This document shows positions 6,440 to 14,987 of a stretch of DNA of 33,009 nt, one piece after another. The position numbers and the translations under genes were made by a program. Within the stretch, counting starts at the first letter, position 1. Each line of letters begins with the position of its first letter. The notes below the pieces were generated by a model. The model saw nothing but the letters and a program-made list of their open reading frames with translations. It was not told the origin of the DNA and made no database searches. Origin of the DNA: an uncultured Devosia sp. (GTDB taxonomy: Bacteria; Pseudomonadota; Alphaproteobacteria; Rhizobiales; Devosiaceae); NCBI GenBank assembly GCA_934553185.1, contig CAKTFF010000002.1, positions 1 through 33,009 on the forward strand. The letters are read 5' to 3'.

Positions 6440-6826
6440 ATGGCCGGTGGCCGTCCAACCCCATACATGCCTTCGATGTGCAGTGAGGTAATCGACCTCG
6501 GCAAGACCGGGGCCAGTAAAGCGGAGATGGCTGCCAACCTCGGTGTCGCGCGATCAACTTTCGACCTTTGGGAGCAGACGCACCCCGAGTTTTCGGAAGC
6601 CGTAAAAGAGGCAGTTAGTTGGTCGCAAGCGTGGTGGGAGCAAAAGGGCCGGGAAGCCACGTTCGGCGGTGTCGAGGGCTTCAATGCAACTGCCTGGATC
6701 TTCAACATGAAGAACCGCTTCCGCGACGATTGGCGCGACAAGGTTGAGCAGGATCAGACAATCAAGGGCGAGCTCGTCCATAAGGTGGAGCGCGCGGTTG
6801 TCCGTCCTAAAAATTCAGACCGCTGA
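6440..6826 (+). CDS. terS: Terminase small subunit
   Basis: A 128-aa protein. The N-terminal helix-turn-helix (about 14-45) reads SEVIDLGKTGASKAEMAANL then GVARSTFDLWEQTHPEFSEA. The C-terminal part has the WIFNMKNRFRDDWRDK motif seen in small terminase subunits of this type. Small terminases recognise the packaging site and feed DNA to the large subunit. The start has GAGGT upstream (about 6429-6433). It overlaps the large-subunit gene by 29 bases, the usual terS-terL order. Confidence 0.85.
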   Translation: MAGGRPTPYMPSMCSEVIDLGKTGASKAEMAANLGVARSTFDLWEQTHPEFSEAVKEAVSWSQAWWEQKGREATFGGVEGFNATAWIFNMKNRFRDDWRDKVEQDQTIKGELVHKVERAVVRPKNSDR

Positions 6827-8111
6827 GGTCTTTGTTCCGTTGCTCGATCGAGCGCGAGACAAGGGGGCACACGGCGGGCGCGGATCGGGCAAGTCGCACT
6901 TCTTCGCGGAAAGTCTGATCGAGGATAGCCTTTGCGAGCCAGGCGAGACCGGCGAAGGGCTTCGGTCAGTTTGCATCCGTGAGGTTCAGAAGGATCTGGC
7001 ACAGTCGTCCAAGCTGCTGATTGAAAGCAAGCTCTCAGCGTTTGGGCTGGGCGAAGCAGACGGGTTCAAGGTCTATCGCGATGTCATTGCCACCCCAGGC
7101 GACGGCATCATGATCTTCAAGGGCATGCAGGACTATACGGCCGACAGCATCAAGTCGCTGGAAGGCTTCAAGCGGGCATGGTGGGAGGAAGCCCAGGCCG
7201 CAACCAGCCATTCGATCTCGCTGCTACGCCCGACCATTCGCGCGCCGGGATCGCAACTCTGGTGGAGTTGGAACCCAAGGCGCAAGACCGACCCCGTTGA
7301 TGTGATGCTCCGCGGGCCAGAATTGCCCACCGGCGCAATCATCGTCAAAGCCAATTGGCGCGATAACCCATGGTTCACGCCGGAGCTCGAGCAAGAGCGG
7401 CTGGATTGTCTGCGCCTTACGCCTGATCAGTACGATCACATTTGGGAAGGCGGTTATGCGGCCATCGCCAGTGGCGCCTATTTTGCCAAGCATCTCGCCG
7501 AAGCAAAAGCCTCTAAGCGCATTGGCCGTGTTGCTGCTGATCCATTGATGACCATTCGGCTGTTTGCCGACATCGGCGGGACCGGGGCGCGAGCCGATGC
7601 GTTCTCCATGTGGGCCGCGCAGTTCATCGGCAAGGAAATTCGCGTTCTCGACTATTACGAGGCAGTGGGTCAGCCGCTTGGTTCGCACGTCAATTGGATG
7701 CGCGAGCGGGGCTACACCAAGGACCGGGCACAGATCTGGTTGCCGCATGACGGTTCGACCCAAGACAAGGTGTACGACGTGTCATACGAAAGCGCGCTTA
7801 AGCAGGCGGGCTACACGGTGACGGTTGTCCCGAACCAAGGCAAGGGCGCCGCATCGGCTCGCATCGAGGCTGCCCGGCGGCTGTTCCCGGCCATGTGGTT
7901 CAACCAGGACACGACAGAGCACGGCATTGAAGCACTGGGCTACTACCATGAGAAGCGCGACGAGGCTCGGGGCATAGGCCTTGGCCCCGAACATGATTGG
8001 TCAAGCCACGGCGCTGATGCCTTTGGCCTGATGTGCATTGCCTATGACGATGTGGGCGACAAGCCGATCGTCAACACCCGCGTCCGAGCGCTGTCGAGGA
8101 GTATCGTTTGA
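6798..8111 (+). CDS. terL: Terminase large subunit (PBSX/Terminase_3-like packaging ATPase-nuclease)
   Basis: The protein has 437 aa from TTG 6798, chosen because AAGGTGGAG lies about 8 bases upstream; the frame is open to 6744. Walker A is GGRGSGKS at about 26-33. The Walker B/catalytic region is RAWWEEA at about 126-132, followed by LWWSWNPRRKTDPVD. The nuclease domain has three acidic residues in place: Asp258 (LFADIGGTGA), Asp318 (LPHDGS) and Asp407 (SSHGADAF). It pumps DNA into the capsid through the portal and cuts concatemers. The stop overlaps the portal start (TGATG). All key residues are present. Confidence 0.92.
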   Translation: MSVLKIQTAEVFVPLLDRARDKGAHGGRGSGKSHFFAESLIEDSLCEPGETGEGLRSVCIREVQKDLAQSSKLLIESKLSAFGLGEADGFKVYRDVIATPGDGIMIFKGMQDYTADSIKSLEGFKRAWWEEAQAATSHSISLLRPTIRAPGSQLWWSWNPRRKTDPVDVMLRGPELPTGAIIVKANWRDNPWFTPELEQERLDCLRLTPDQYDHIWEGGYAAIASGAYFAKHLAEAKASKRIGRVAADPLMTIRLFADIGGTGARADAFSMWAAQFIGKEIRVLDYYEAVGQPLGSHVNWMRERGYTKDRAQIWLPHDGSTQDKVYDVSYESALKQAGYTVTVVPNQGKGAASARIEAARRLFPAMWFNQDTTEHGIEALGYYHEKRDEARGIGLGPEHDWSSHGADAFGLMCIAYDDVGDKPIVNTRVRALSRSIV

Positions 8112-10273
8112 TGGCGGATCGGCCCGAGCGCAAGGACGAGATAGACCTTAAAGGCATAATTGCCCGCGAGATCGCATCGGCTGAAACCGATAACTCGCCG
8201 CGCGCTAAGCGCCAGGCTGATGCCCTGCGGTACTTCCAAGGTGAAATGCCCGATGTGCCGGCCGAGCGTGGCCGTTCGTCTGTGGTATCCCGCGACCTCG
8301 CCGACACCATGGGCTGGATGCTTCCCGGCATCATTCGTGTGTTCACCGCATCGGACCATATGGCTGTTGCGGAGCCAGTTGGCCCGGAAGATCAGGACGC
8401 TGCCAAGCAGGCAACGGACGGCATCAACTACGTGTTCTGGAAGGATAACCCAGGCTACAAGATCGTGCATTCCGCCACTTGGGACGCGCTGTTAGGCGGT
8501 GACGGCATCGTCAAAGCCTATTGGGATGACACGCCTGAATATGCCGTTTCCTTCCATACGGGCCTGACCGAGGAAGAACGCGCACTGTTGGTCGATGACG
8601 AGGACGTTGAGGTTCTCCAAGCCAATGGAGGCGATCCCGTGCAGACGGATGACGGGCAGGGCGGGACGATCATGGTCCCCACCTTCGAGGTCAAGATCAA
8701 ACGCCTCAAGAGCAAGGGCCGCACCGTTGTTGAGTGCATCGCGCCCGAAGATTACGGCATCGACGGTGACGCCAAGGAATGCCAGGACGCCCGGTTCCAA
8801 TATCATCGGCGCGAGCGCACCCGCTCTCAGCTGATCGAAATGGGTTTTGACCGCAATGTGGTTGAAGGGTTGGGCCAGGCGCCCAACGATGAAGATCAAA
8901 GCCTAGCGCGGGACAATCTGGATCACCAGAGCGCGGCCGATACGTCCATGGAGATCATCGACCTTTACGAGTGCTACCTGCGGGTAGACATCGATGGCGA
9001 CGGCATTGCCGAAACGCTGCGGGTGTTCTGGGCAGGGCATAAGGATGGCGGCGACCTGCTGATTGCAGACGGCGCCAAGGAGCCTTGGGAGGTATGGGAG
9101 GACGAAACCCCATTCTACAGCATTCCTTGCGATCCGGTGCCGCATCGGTGGGATAGCCGGTCGATCGCCGACGAAACCATGGACGTTCAGCGCATCAAGA
9201 CGGTGCTGACCCGTCAGTTCTTAGACAACATCTATGCAAGCAACAACCCGCAGCGGTTCGCGACGGGCAAGATCATCAACCCTGAGGCGCTGTTTGACCC
9301 GGCATTTGGACAGACAATCTTTGGTGAGGCAAATGCCACGCTGACGCCTCTGCCGGTGCCCTTCGTGGCCGGGAACGCCCTTGAGGCCATCGCCTACCAG
9401 GACCAAGTGATCGAACGCCGTACTGGCGTCTCTCGCTCGACCATGGCGCTTGATCCTGACGCGCTGCAGAACCAGACGGCGACAGCGGTACAGGCATCCA
9501 AGGACGCGGCATATAGCCAAATCGAGCTCATTGCCCGCAACATGGCCGAACTTGGATGGCGCAATGTGTTCCGGGCCATCTTGCGGCTTGAGATCAAGCA
9601 CCGCGACATGGCGCGCATCATCCGTCTGCGCGGCAAGTTCGTGGAGATCGATCCCCGGCATTGGAATGCCGACATGGATATATCCATCAACGTTGGCCTG
9701 GGCACCGGCTCGCGCGATCGTGACATGGCGATGCTCAACGTGATCCAGCAGGACCAGATGGCGCTTATCGCCGGACTGCAGCAGTTTGGGTTCGGCGAGA
9801 AGGCACTTGAGATGCTGCCATTCCTGCGCAACACGCTTGAGCGCAAGGCGGAAAGCGCGGGCATTCGATCCCCGGAAATGTTCATCCCGGAGGTGACGCC
9901 GGATGAGATCGAGGCAGGCAAGCAGCAGATTGCGCAGCAACAGAGCAAATCTGACCCGAAGCTCCAAATGGAGCAGGAGCGCGCCGCCAACGAGATGCAG
10001 ATCAAGCAGGCACAATTGCAGGCCGACCAGCAAGCAGGTCAGATACGGCTCCAAATGGATCAGCAGAAGATGCAGATGGAGTTCGAGCTTCGTCGTGAGC
10101 AGCTAAACGCTGAAATGCAACTAAAGCGCGAGCAGCTTGGCGCGGAGTTGCAGCTCAAGCGCGAAAGCATGATGGCGGATCTCCAACTGCGTCGTGAGCT
10201 CGGCATTGCAGGCGTCGCGGCAAGGTCCATGGGCGGCACCTCCGAGGTTGGTATTGGTGGAGATCCTGGCTGA
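8111..10273 (+). CDS. Portal protein (P22/N4-like, long, with C-terminal coiled-coil barrel)
   Basis: A 720-aa protein from ATG 8111, coupled to terL by TGATG. It has features of long podovirus portals: an N-terminal RDLADTMGWMLPGIIRVF segment, a DGINYVFWKDNPGYKIVHSA region, and PCDPVPHRWDSRSIADETMD with the following LTRQFLDNIYASNNPQR. The C-terminal 130 residues are Gln/Glu/Met-rich and strongly helical. An 11-residue periodicity appears at about 659-697 (ELRREQLNAEM, QLKREQLGAEL, QLKRESMMADL, QLRREL). The P22 portal has a comparable helical barrel in the head interior. It forms the dodecameric DNA channel that docks terminase and the adaptor. Confidence 0.9.
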   Translation: MADRPERKDEIDLKGIIAREIASAETDNSPRAKRQADALRYFQGEMPDVPAERGRSSVVSRDLADTMGWMLPGIIRVFTASDHMAVAEPVGPEDQDAAKQATDGINYVFWKDNPGYKIVHSATWDALLGGDGIVKAYWDDTPEYAVSFHTGLTEEERALLVDDEDVEVLQANGGDPVQTDDGQGGTIMVPTFEVKIKRLKSKGRTVVECIAPEDYGIDGDAKECQDARFQYHRRERTRSQLIEMGFDRNVVEGLGQAPNDEDQSLARDNLDHQSAADTSMEIIDLYECYLRVDIDGDGIAETLRVFWAGHKDGGDLLIADGAKEPWEVWEDETPFYSIPCDPVPHRWDSRSIADETMDVQRIKTVLTRQFLDNIYASNNPQRFATGKIINPEALFDPAFGQTIFGEANATLTPLPVPFVAGNALEAIAYQDQVIERRTGVSRSTMALDPDALQNQTATAVQASKDAAYSQIELIARNMAELGWRNVFRAILRLEIKHRDMARIIRLRGKFVEIDPRHWNADMDISINVGLGTGSRDRDMAMLNVIQQDQMALIAGLQQFGFGEKALEMLPFLRNTLERKAESAGIRSPEMFIPEVTPDEIEAGKQQIAQQQSKSDPKLQMEQERAANEMQIKQAQLQADQQAGQIRLQMDQQKMQMEFELRREQLNAEMQLKREQLGAELQLKRESMMADLQLRRELGIAGVAARSMGGTSEVGIGGDPG

Positions 10274-10572
10274 TGACTGACGAAGAACGCCGTGCCATGG
10301 AAACGCTGTCGGCTGAGGCAGAACGTCTGCGGGCCGACCCCTCATTTGCTGCTGCCGTGCTGGAAATCAAGCGGACTGCTGACGATCGCTTGGCAGCCCT
10401 TAACAGCAAACTGGCGGACGCTACCTTGGAAAATGATGAGGATGGCATCCAGTACGCGCGCTCTAAAATCATTCAGCAGCGCGCCACTATTGAAGCAATC
10501 ACCGAACTCGCAACCGAGATCGGCAACCAGGTACTCCGTGGCAAGTCCCGGAATATGGCTTCGGTCGCATAA
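10273..10572 (+). CDS. Small coiled-coil protein after the portal
   Basis: A 99-aa, almost wholly alpha-helical protein rich in Ala/Glu/Arg (LSAEAERLRADPSFAAAVLE, LAALNSKLADATLEND). The start overlaps the portal stop (TGATG at 10271-10275) and the end overlaps the next start (TAATG). Small helical proteins in this position are common in related phages, with unknown function. A portal or scaffold accessory is plausible from position alone. Confidence 0.65.
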   Translation: MTDEERRAMETLSAEAERLRADPSFAAAVLEIKRTADDRLAALNSKLADATLENDEDGIQYARSKIIQQRATIEAITELATEIGNQVLRGKSRNMASVA

Positions 10573-10787
10573 TGGCTTACATGAGCACTAAAAAGGTCTC
10601 TTACCAGTCCGAGAATTACCGTGTCGCCTGTTTCAAGCGCAGAGGGACGCACAGGGTTTTTCTCGCAGAAAAGATGAGCGACACATGGACTACGTTACCC
10701 TGTCCTGGTCCTGACAGAATTTTTGTGGCTCCAAGACTAAGGGCCGCTTTGAATTTGGCACAGCGATGCCAAACGCCGGTCGCCTGA
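10572..10787 (+). CDS. Small basic hypothetical protein
   Basis: A 71-aa protein, coupled to the previous gene by TAATG (10570-10574). It is Lys/Arg- and Cys-containing (YRVACFKRRGTHRVFLAEKM). A second ATG three codons in (MSTKKVSY) is an alternative start. No motif is recognised. An 83-base gap follows with a ribosome-binding site (AAAGGTG) for the scaffold gene. Confidence 0.5.
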   Translation: MAYMSTKKVSYQSENYRVACFKRRGTHRVFLAEKMSDTWTTLPCPGPDRIFVAPRLRAALNLAQRCQTPVA

Positions 10788-10870
10788 CCGGATAATCCAC
10801 GCCAACAACCGCTCTAGGCCCCGTGACCGGACAAGTCAGCGGGCGGATTGGCACATCCCAAAGGTGAACG

Positions 10871-11947
10871 ATGCCCGACACTTCTAGCGAGGTGACGACC
10901 AACGACGCGCCCCTGTCCATGACAGACGCGATCAACGCCCTTTCCGATATCGAGAACCCTAGTGGAGTCCCTCAAGACCAACCCAAGGATATCGATCCCG
11001 ACATTGGCGACCCAACAGATCCGGCTGATCCGTCGTATGATCCTGATTTCCATGATCCGGATAATCCCGACGATCCGACCGATCCAGACCCGGACGATCC
11101 AACGGACCCAGCCGATCCCGATGACCCGGACGACCCAGACGACCCTGACCCTGCTCTAGGCCGCTTTGTTGCGGACGACTCGCGTGTGAAGCTGGCGGAT
11201 GGATCGTTCACCACGGTTGCCGAACTCAAGGCCGGCAGTCTCAGGAACGCCGACTACACGCAAAAGACCCAGGCGCTGGCTGCCGAACGGCAGACCATCC
11301 AGTCCGAGCGCGAAAATTTCAACCAATTGCAGCAGTACACCGTCCAGCTCCGTGATTACACCGCGCAAGTGCTGGAAACTCTTTTGCCCAAGGCTCCAGA
11401 TCCCGCACTCATGGACCCCAGGTCAGGTCAGTTCGACCCGATCGCGTTCTATGCGCAGGAAGCGGACTATAAGGCGCGAAAAGAACAGCTCGACTTTCTC
11501 CAGCAGCACAAAGCTCATTCGGCCAAAGAGGCTGAAGAGCAGCGGCAGGCGGAACGTCAGGAACACGCCAAGGCCGAATGGTCCGCACTGTCCGAGGCAG
11601 TCCCTGAAATAAAGGACCAAGCCAAGGCGGCGGCATTCTTCGGCGGTATCGAAGCCTATGCGACATCGCTGGGCTACACCGTTCCCCAACTGCAAGCGGC
11701 CATCTCCCAGGACCATCGCCAAGCCCTCGTGCTGGCCGATGCTGTGAAGTGGCGGAAGCTTCAGGAGAGCAAGAGAAGGGCTAGTACCAGGGTCGAAGGA
11801 CGCCCCCCCGTGCAGAGGGGTGGCAACCGTCTCAATCCCGGTCAGCACCAAGCCCGCAACAAGACTGCTGCGATGGAAAAGCTCAACCGGTCCGGCTCCG
11901 TCAATGACGCCGCTGCGGCCATCCTCGCACTTGAAGCAAAAGGATAA
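10871..11947 (+). CDS. Capsid assembly scaffolding protein with Asp-Pro repeat tract
   Basis: A 358-aa acidic protein with AAAGGTG upstream. Residues 40-95 are a tract built almost only from Asp and Pro (units such as DDPTDPADP). A short globular part follows (RFVADDSRVKLADGSFTTVA, LKAGSLRNADYTQKTQAL), then a long charged helical region (about 130-330) and a basic C-terminus with LNRSGSVNDAAAAILALE. An acidic, helical protein directly before the major capsid gene is the classic scaffold position. The scaffold shapes the procapsid and is removed before or during packaging. The disordered acidic tract may be a spacer. Confidence 0.8.
   Translation: MPDTSSEVTTNDAPLSMTDAINALSDIENPSGVPQDQPKDIDPDIGDPTDPADPSYDPDFHDPDNPDDPTDPDPDDPTDPADPDDPDDPDDPDPALGRFVADDSRVKLADGSFTTVAELKAGSLRNADYTQKTQALAAERQTIQSERENFNQLQQYTVQLRDYTAQVLETLLPKAPDPALMDPRSGQFDPIAFYAQEADYKARKEQLDFLQQHKAHSAKEAEEQRQAERQEHAKAEWSALSEAVPEIKDQAKAAAFFGGIEAYATSLGYTVPQLQAAISQDHRQALVLADAVKWRKLQESKRRASTRVEGRPPVQRGGNRLNPGQHQARNKTAAMEKLNRSGSVNDAAAAILALEAKG
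10988..11155 (+). repeat. Tandem GAYCCN repeats encoding Asp-Pro tract in the scaffold gene
   Basis: This is a run of hexamer-like GAYCCN units (GATCCG, GACCCA, GACGAT and so on) encoding repeated Asp-Pro and Asp-Asp-Pro. The register is imperfect and codons vary (GAT/GAC, CCG/CCC/CCA), so it has diverged from a simple repeat. Such tracts can change length by replication slippage. Confidence 0.8.
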
Positions 11948-11953
11948 ACGGCT

Positions 11954-12961
11954 ATGGCAGTCGTAACCAACACCCTCCAGACGACCGGCGTCGGAGCTGC
12001 GGGTGGTAACCGTGAAGAACTCTCCAACATCATCAACCGGATCACCCCGGAAGATACCCCGATCTATTCCATGATCGGCAAGGGCACGTGCAGCACGACC
12101 CACCCCGAATGGATGATCGACACCCTGCGCGCGCCTGCGGCCAATGCGCAGCTTGAAGGTGACGAATTCGCCTTCAACGCGACGACCCAGCCCGTTCGCG
12201 TCGGCAACTATACCCAGATCTTCCGTGACTCCAAGATCATCTCGGAGACCCAGGAAGCTGTGGACAATGCCGGCAACAACCAGAAGATCGCCGTTCAGAA
12301 GGCCAAGATGGGCATTGCACTCCGCAAGGACGTGGAACTGTCGATCATCGCCAACTCGGCATCTGTGGCTGGTGCAACCCGCGTGTCCGGCGGTCTTCCC
12401 TCTTGGCTGACCTCGAACGTCTCCCGCGGTGCTGGCGGCGCCAATGGCGGTTTCAACACCGGCACAGGCTTGACTGTGGCAGAAACCACCGGCACCCAGC
12501 GCGCCATGACCAAGAGCCTGGTCGATACGCTCATGGGCGCCGTTTACGGCTCCGGCGGCAAGGTCGGTTCCATGGTCGTGGCACCTTACGTGAAGTCGGT
12601 GTTCTCGACCTTCATGTCGGATGCGAACGTTGCCAATCAGTGGGTCAGCGTTCCCAGCAGCGGCAATCGCGGCATGACGCTCAACGGCTCTGTTGACGCC
12701 TATATCAGCCCCTATGGCCTGATCAAGGTAGAGATGGACCGCGTGATGGCTGGGTCGGCCGCTCTCGCTCGCCGTGCCTACTTCATCGATCCCGACACGC
12801 TGTCGTGGCTGTGGCTGCGCCCTCTGGCCCAGGTTCCCGACGTCGCCAAGACTGGCGATGCCGAAAAGCTGGTGATGATCGGCGAAGGCTGCCTCAAGGT
12901 CGAGAACGAAGCAGGCAACGGCGTCATTGCCGACATCTTCGGCCTCAGCGCCGCCGCTTAA
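11954..12961 (+). CDS. Major capsid protein (SU10/DUF5309 type, HK97 fold)
   Basis: A 335-aa protein with the pattern of the DUF5309/SU10 major capsid family: NREELSNIINRITPEDTPIY at about 20-39, HPEWMIDTLRAPAANAQLEG at about 52-71, then RVGNYTQIFRDSKIISETQE, and an Ala/Gly-rich middle with APYVKSVFSTFM. It forms the icosahedral shell. The position after the scaffold and before an adaptor cassette is normal. A well-formed terminator (12985-13010) follows. The start at 11954 is six bases after the scaffold stop. Confidence 0.92.
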   Translation: MAVVTNTLQTTGVGAAGGNREELSNIINRITPEDTPIYSMIGKGTCSTTHPEWMIDTLRAPAANAQLEGDEFAFNATTQPVRVGNYTQIFRDSKIISETQEAVDNAGNNQKIAVQKAKMGIALRKDVELSIIANSASVAGATRVSGGLPSWLTSNVSRGAGGANGGFNTGTGLTVAETTGTQRAMTKSLVDTLMGAVYGSGGKVGSMVVAPYVKSVFSTFMSDANVANQWVSVPSSGNRGMTLNGSVDAYISPYGLIKVEMDRVMAGSAALARRAYFIDPDTLSWLWLRPLAQVPDVAKTGDAEKLVMIGEGCLKVENEAGNGVIADIFGLSAAA

Positions 12962-12984
12962 GCCAATCCCGGCTGATGAACACT

Positions 12985-13010
12985 AGGGGCGCCTTTGGGT
13001 GCCTCTTTTC
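12985..13010 (+). terminator. Rho-independent-type terminator after the major capsid gene
   Basis: AGGGGCGCC (12985-12993) pairs with GGTGCCTCT (12998-13006) with two G-T wobbles and a four-base loop, followed by TTTC. It lies 24 bases after the capsid stop. Internal terminators downstream of capsid genes are common and lower expression of genes beyond them. Confidence 0.7.
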
Positions 13011-13033
13011 GTTTCCAACATATGAGGCATGTT

Positions 13034-13897
13034 ATGGCATCCCTAAAGAAGCAGGCCGAGGAACTGGACATCAAGGTTGATGCCCGCTGGTCCGACGAAA
13101 CCCTGCAGCGTAAGATCGATGAGGCTAAGGCCTCTCAGAACCAGAACGGCGTGGATTTCACCCCGCACAGCGACGATAAGACGGTCAGCCCCGATCACTG
13201 GCCTGCCCATTCGGAAGAAACCGCCAATCAGCACGGCGAAGAGGTCGAAGCCGACACCGTTGCCGAGCAGAAAAATGACGATGGTCGCACCAATGAGGTC
13301 GATTTCGTCAAGCGCACCCTGCCGGGCCCGGGTAATCCCGATCAGCGCCACACGAACCCGCGTGTGCTGACCGAAGGCCAGCCGGTCCGCGTCGAGTATG
13401 TGGCTGACACGCCGCGCGACGACAAGGGCAAGGAACTCAAGACCGAGGAAACCCCCAAGGTCATCCATGAAACCGTGTCGGCATCCGGCAACCGTGAAGT
13501 GGACAACAACATCTTGCCCGACATGAATGTGCGCTCGCCCTTGGTCATCAAGGCCAACGAGCTTAACATTCGCGTGGACAACGAGTGGTCCGAAGATCGT
13601 CTCCGCGCTGAGATCCAGGCGGCTCTTGAAGGCCATGCTGACTGGCAGGTGACAGGCGCCATTCCGCCGGCTGAATACGGCAAGCTCGATTACGACCCCG
13701 CGACGCAGGGCGAAAAGCGAAACACGCCGATCGCCCTGACACACGACATTTGGGTCGAGGACAAGACGGACCCCAGCGGCACCCGCCGGGTCATCGCCGA
13801 CAGCGAAGAGGGCCAGAACTATCGGGCCACGAAGGACGAGGCGAAGGCGCTGCTCAATGCGGGCAAAGCCAAGCGCAACGATCCGCTGCCGGGCTGA
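13034..13897 (+). CDS. Virion-region protein with two HeH/SAP-like motifs
   Basis: A 287-aa acidic protein. ATG 13034 was chosen for GAGG (about 13024-13027) 6 bases upstream; it begins MASLKKQAEELDIKVDARWS. Two related segments lie at about 8-34 (AEELDIKVDARWSDETLQRK) and 174-200 (ANELNIRVDNEWSEDRLRAE), each a helix-extension-helix pattern resembling HeH/LEM or SAP-like nucleic-acid binding modules. The C-terminal 70 residues have IPPAEYGKLDYDPATQGEKR. It follows the capsid gene. It may be a head-joining or DNA-associated protein, but the function is unknown. Confidence 0.65.
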   Translation: MASLKKQAEELDIKVDARWSDETLQRKIDEAKASQNQNGVDFTPHSDDKTVSPDHWPAHSEETANQHGEEVEADTVAEQKNDDGRTNEVDFVKRTLPGPGNPDQRHTNPRVLTEGQPVRVEYVADTPRDDKGKELKTEETPKVIHETVSASGNREVDNNILPDMNVRSPLVIKANELNIRVDNEWSEDRLRAEIQAALEGHADWQVTGAIPPAEYGKLDYDPATQGEKRNTPIALTHDIWVEDKTDPSGTRRVIADSEEGQNYRATKDEAKALLNAGKAKRNDPLPG

Positions 13898-13900
13898 CCG

Positions 13901-14227
13901 ATGGCAGTCCGTGACGGAGATTGGGAGCTCGACCACGAGCTCTCAATCATCGGCGTTCGCTACGTATGGAAGCTGTGGGACGGCGAAAAGCTCGTCATCC
14001 GCACCGACTATCCCGTCGATACGCTGGTGGAAGCCAACCAGACCGAGCGCAATGCCGTGGGCGATGCCCGGTTCGGCGAAGTCAGCAAGGTCGCAAGCAT
14101 CCCAGCGGGCCTGTTCTACTCTGGTGGGCTCAACGAGGCCTTCCAGCAGCAAGACACCCAATTCCTCAAGCGCTGGCTCAACGATGGCGACAACGCCGCC
14201 TGGCGCACCCGAGAAGGGCAAATCTGA
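13901..14227 (+). CDS. Hypothetical phage protein in the head-completion cassette
   Basis: A 108-aa soluble protein, three bases after the previous stop, with VRYVWKLWDGEKLVIRTDYP near the N-terminus and FLKRWLNDGDNAAWRTREGQ at the end. Its stop overlaps the next start (TGATG at 14225-14229). No family is recognised. The location between capsid and adaptor genes suggests a head-related role. Confidence 0.6.
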   Translation: MAVRDGDWELDHELSIIGVRYVWKLWDGEKLVIRTDYPVDTLVEANQTERNAVGDARFGEVSKVASIPAGLFYSGGLNEAFQQQDTQFLKRWLNDGDNAAWRTREGQI

Positions 14228-14442
14228 TGATCAAGCCAATCGTGACGGCCGCTGTTGAAGGCGGACTTTATTCCCCAGATCGCGATGTCAATGCGGTGAT
14301 CCGCATTTATGCCGATCGCCGGGTGCAGGACGACATCGTGACCGCCCACACGGGCGCGAAGTGGCGCGAACGGCTATCGCGCAAGGCCTTCCGACTGGCC
14401 CGTCGCGCTGCGCTGCGTAATCGCCGCCTGGGTCTGGTGTAA
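14227..14442 (+). CDS. Small basic phage protein
   Basis: A 71-aa protein starting at ATG 14227 by TGATG overlap; the frame upstream is open but the coupled start is preferred. The C-terminal half is strongly basic (AKWRERLSRKAFRLARRAAL), suggesting nucleic-acid contact. The N-terminal half contains YSPDRDVNAVIRIYADRR. It ends in a TAATG overlap with the adaptor gene. Function unknown. Confidence 0.55.
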   Translation: MIKPIVTAAVEGGLYSPDRDVNAVIRIYADRRVQDDIVTAHTGAKWRERLSRKAFRLARRAALRNRRLGLV

Positions 14443-14987
14443 TGATCACCGATTATGCCTCGCTCCAAGAGGCAACAGCCAAATGGCTAGAGCGTGACGG
14501 CTCGAGCGAGTTCACCGACCAGGTGCCGCTCATGGTCTCGCTTGCCGAGGCGTGGTTGCGCCGGCAGCTGGTTGGCTATCAGCGCGAAGTGACGACAACG
14601 CTCTCAGCAAATTCGAGCGGTACGGTTGCGCTGCCATCGGATTTCATCGCTATCCGCGGCGTGGCCTTCGGCAATGTGCCTTACAGCTACAACATTAGCG
14701 GATCGACGCTGACCATTGCCAACGGGGCGAACCGCGCCTTTGCTGTGACGTACTACGAACGTCTGCCGCCTCTCAACGATGCTAACCCAACCAATTGGCT
14801 GATTGAGACGGCGCCGGACGTGTATTTCTATGCCTGCCTTGCTCAAGGCTGCAGCTTCGAGCAGGATTGGCAGAACGGCGCCATTTACGAGGGCAAGGCG
14901 CAGCAGGCCCTTGCTGAGCTAAACCTGCAGAACACAGTGGCGCAGTATGGCCGCACCGGGCTCGTGCTGCCCAGAGTGGCGCCCTAA
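14442..14987 (+). CDS. Head-to-tail adaptor protein (SU10-adaptor-like)
   Basis: A 181-aa protein with the adaptor pattern. The N-terminal helices read YASLQEATAKWLERDG and LMVSLAEAWLRRQL. A beta-rich middle (TVALPSDFIAIRGVAFG) leads to a C-terminal helical part with AQGCSFEQDWQNGAIYEGKA. These are typical of SU10-like adaptors that dock below the portal. TAATG overlaps couple it to both neighbours. It should form the ring connecting portal and tail. Confidence 0.75.
   Translation: MITDYASLQEATAKWLERDGSSEFTDQVPLMVSLAEAWLRRQLVGYQREVTTTLSANSSGTVALPSDFIAIRGVAFGNVPYSYNISGSTLTIANGANRAFAVTYYERLPPLNDANPTNWLIETAPDVYFYACLAQGCSFEQDWQNGAIYEGKAQQALAELNLQNTVAQYGRTGLVLPRVAP

Noticed and set aside
9221..10054. 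277-codon minus-strand frame opposite the portal gene
   Set aside because: Leu/His/Arg-rich shadow of a well-identified portal gene; no start signal.
13043..13936. 297-codon minus-strand frame opposite the HeH-motif gene
   Set aside because: Shadow frame in GC-rich DNA; no ribosome-binding site and the + frame has conserved-type motifs.
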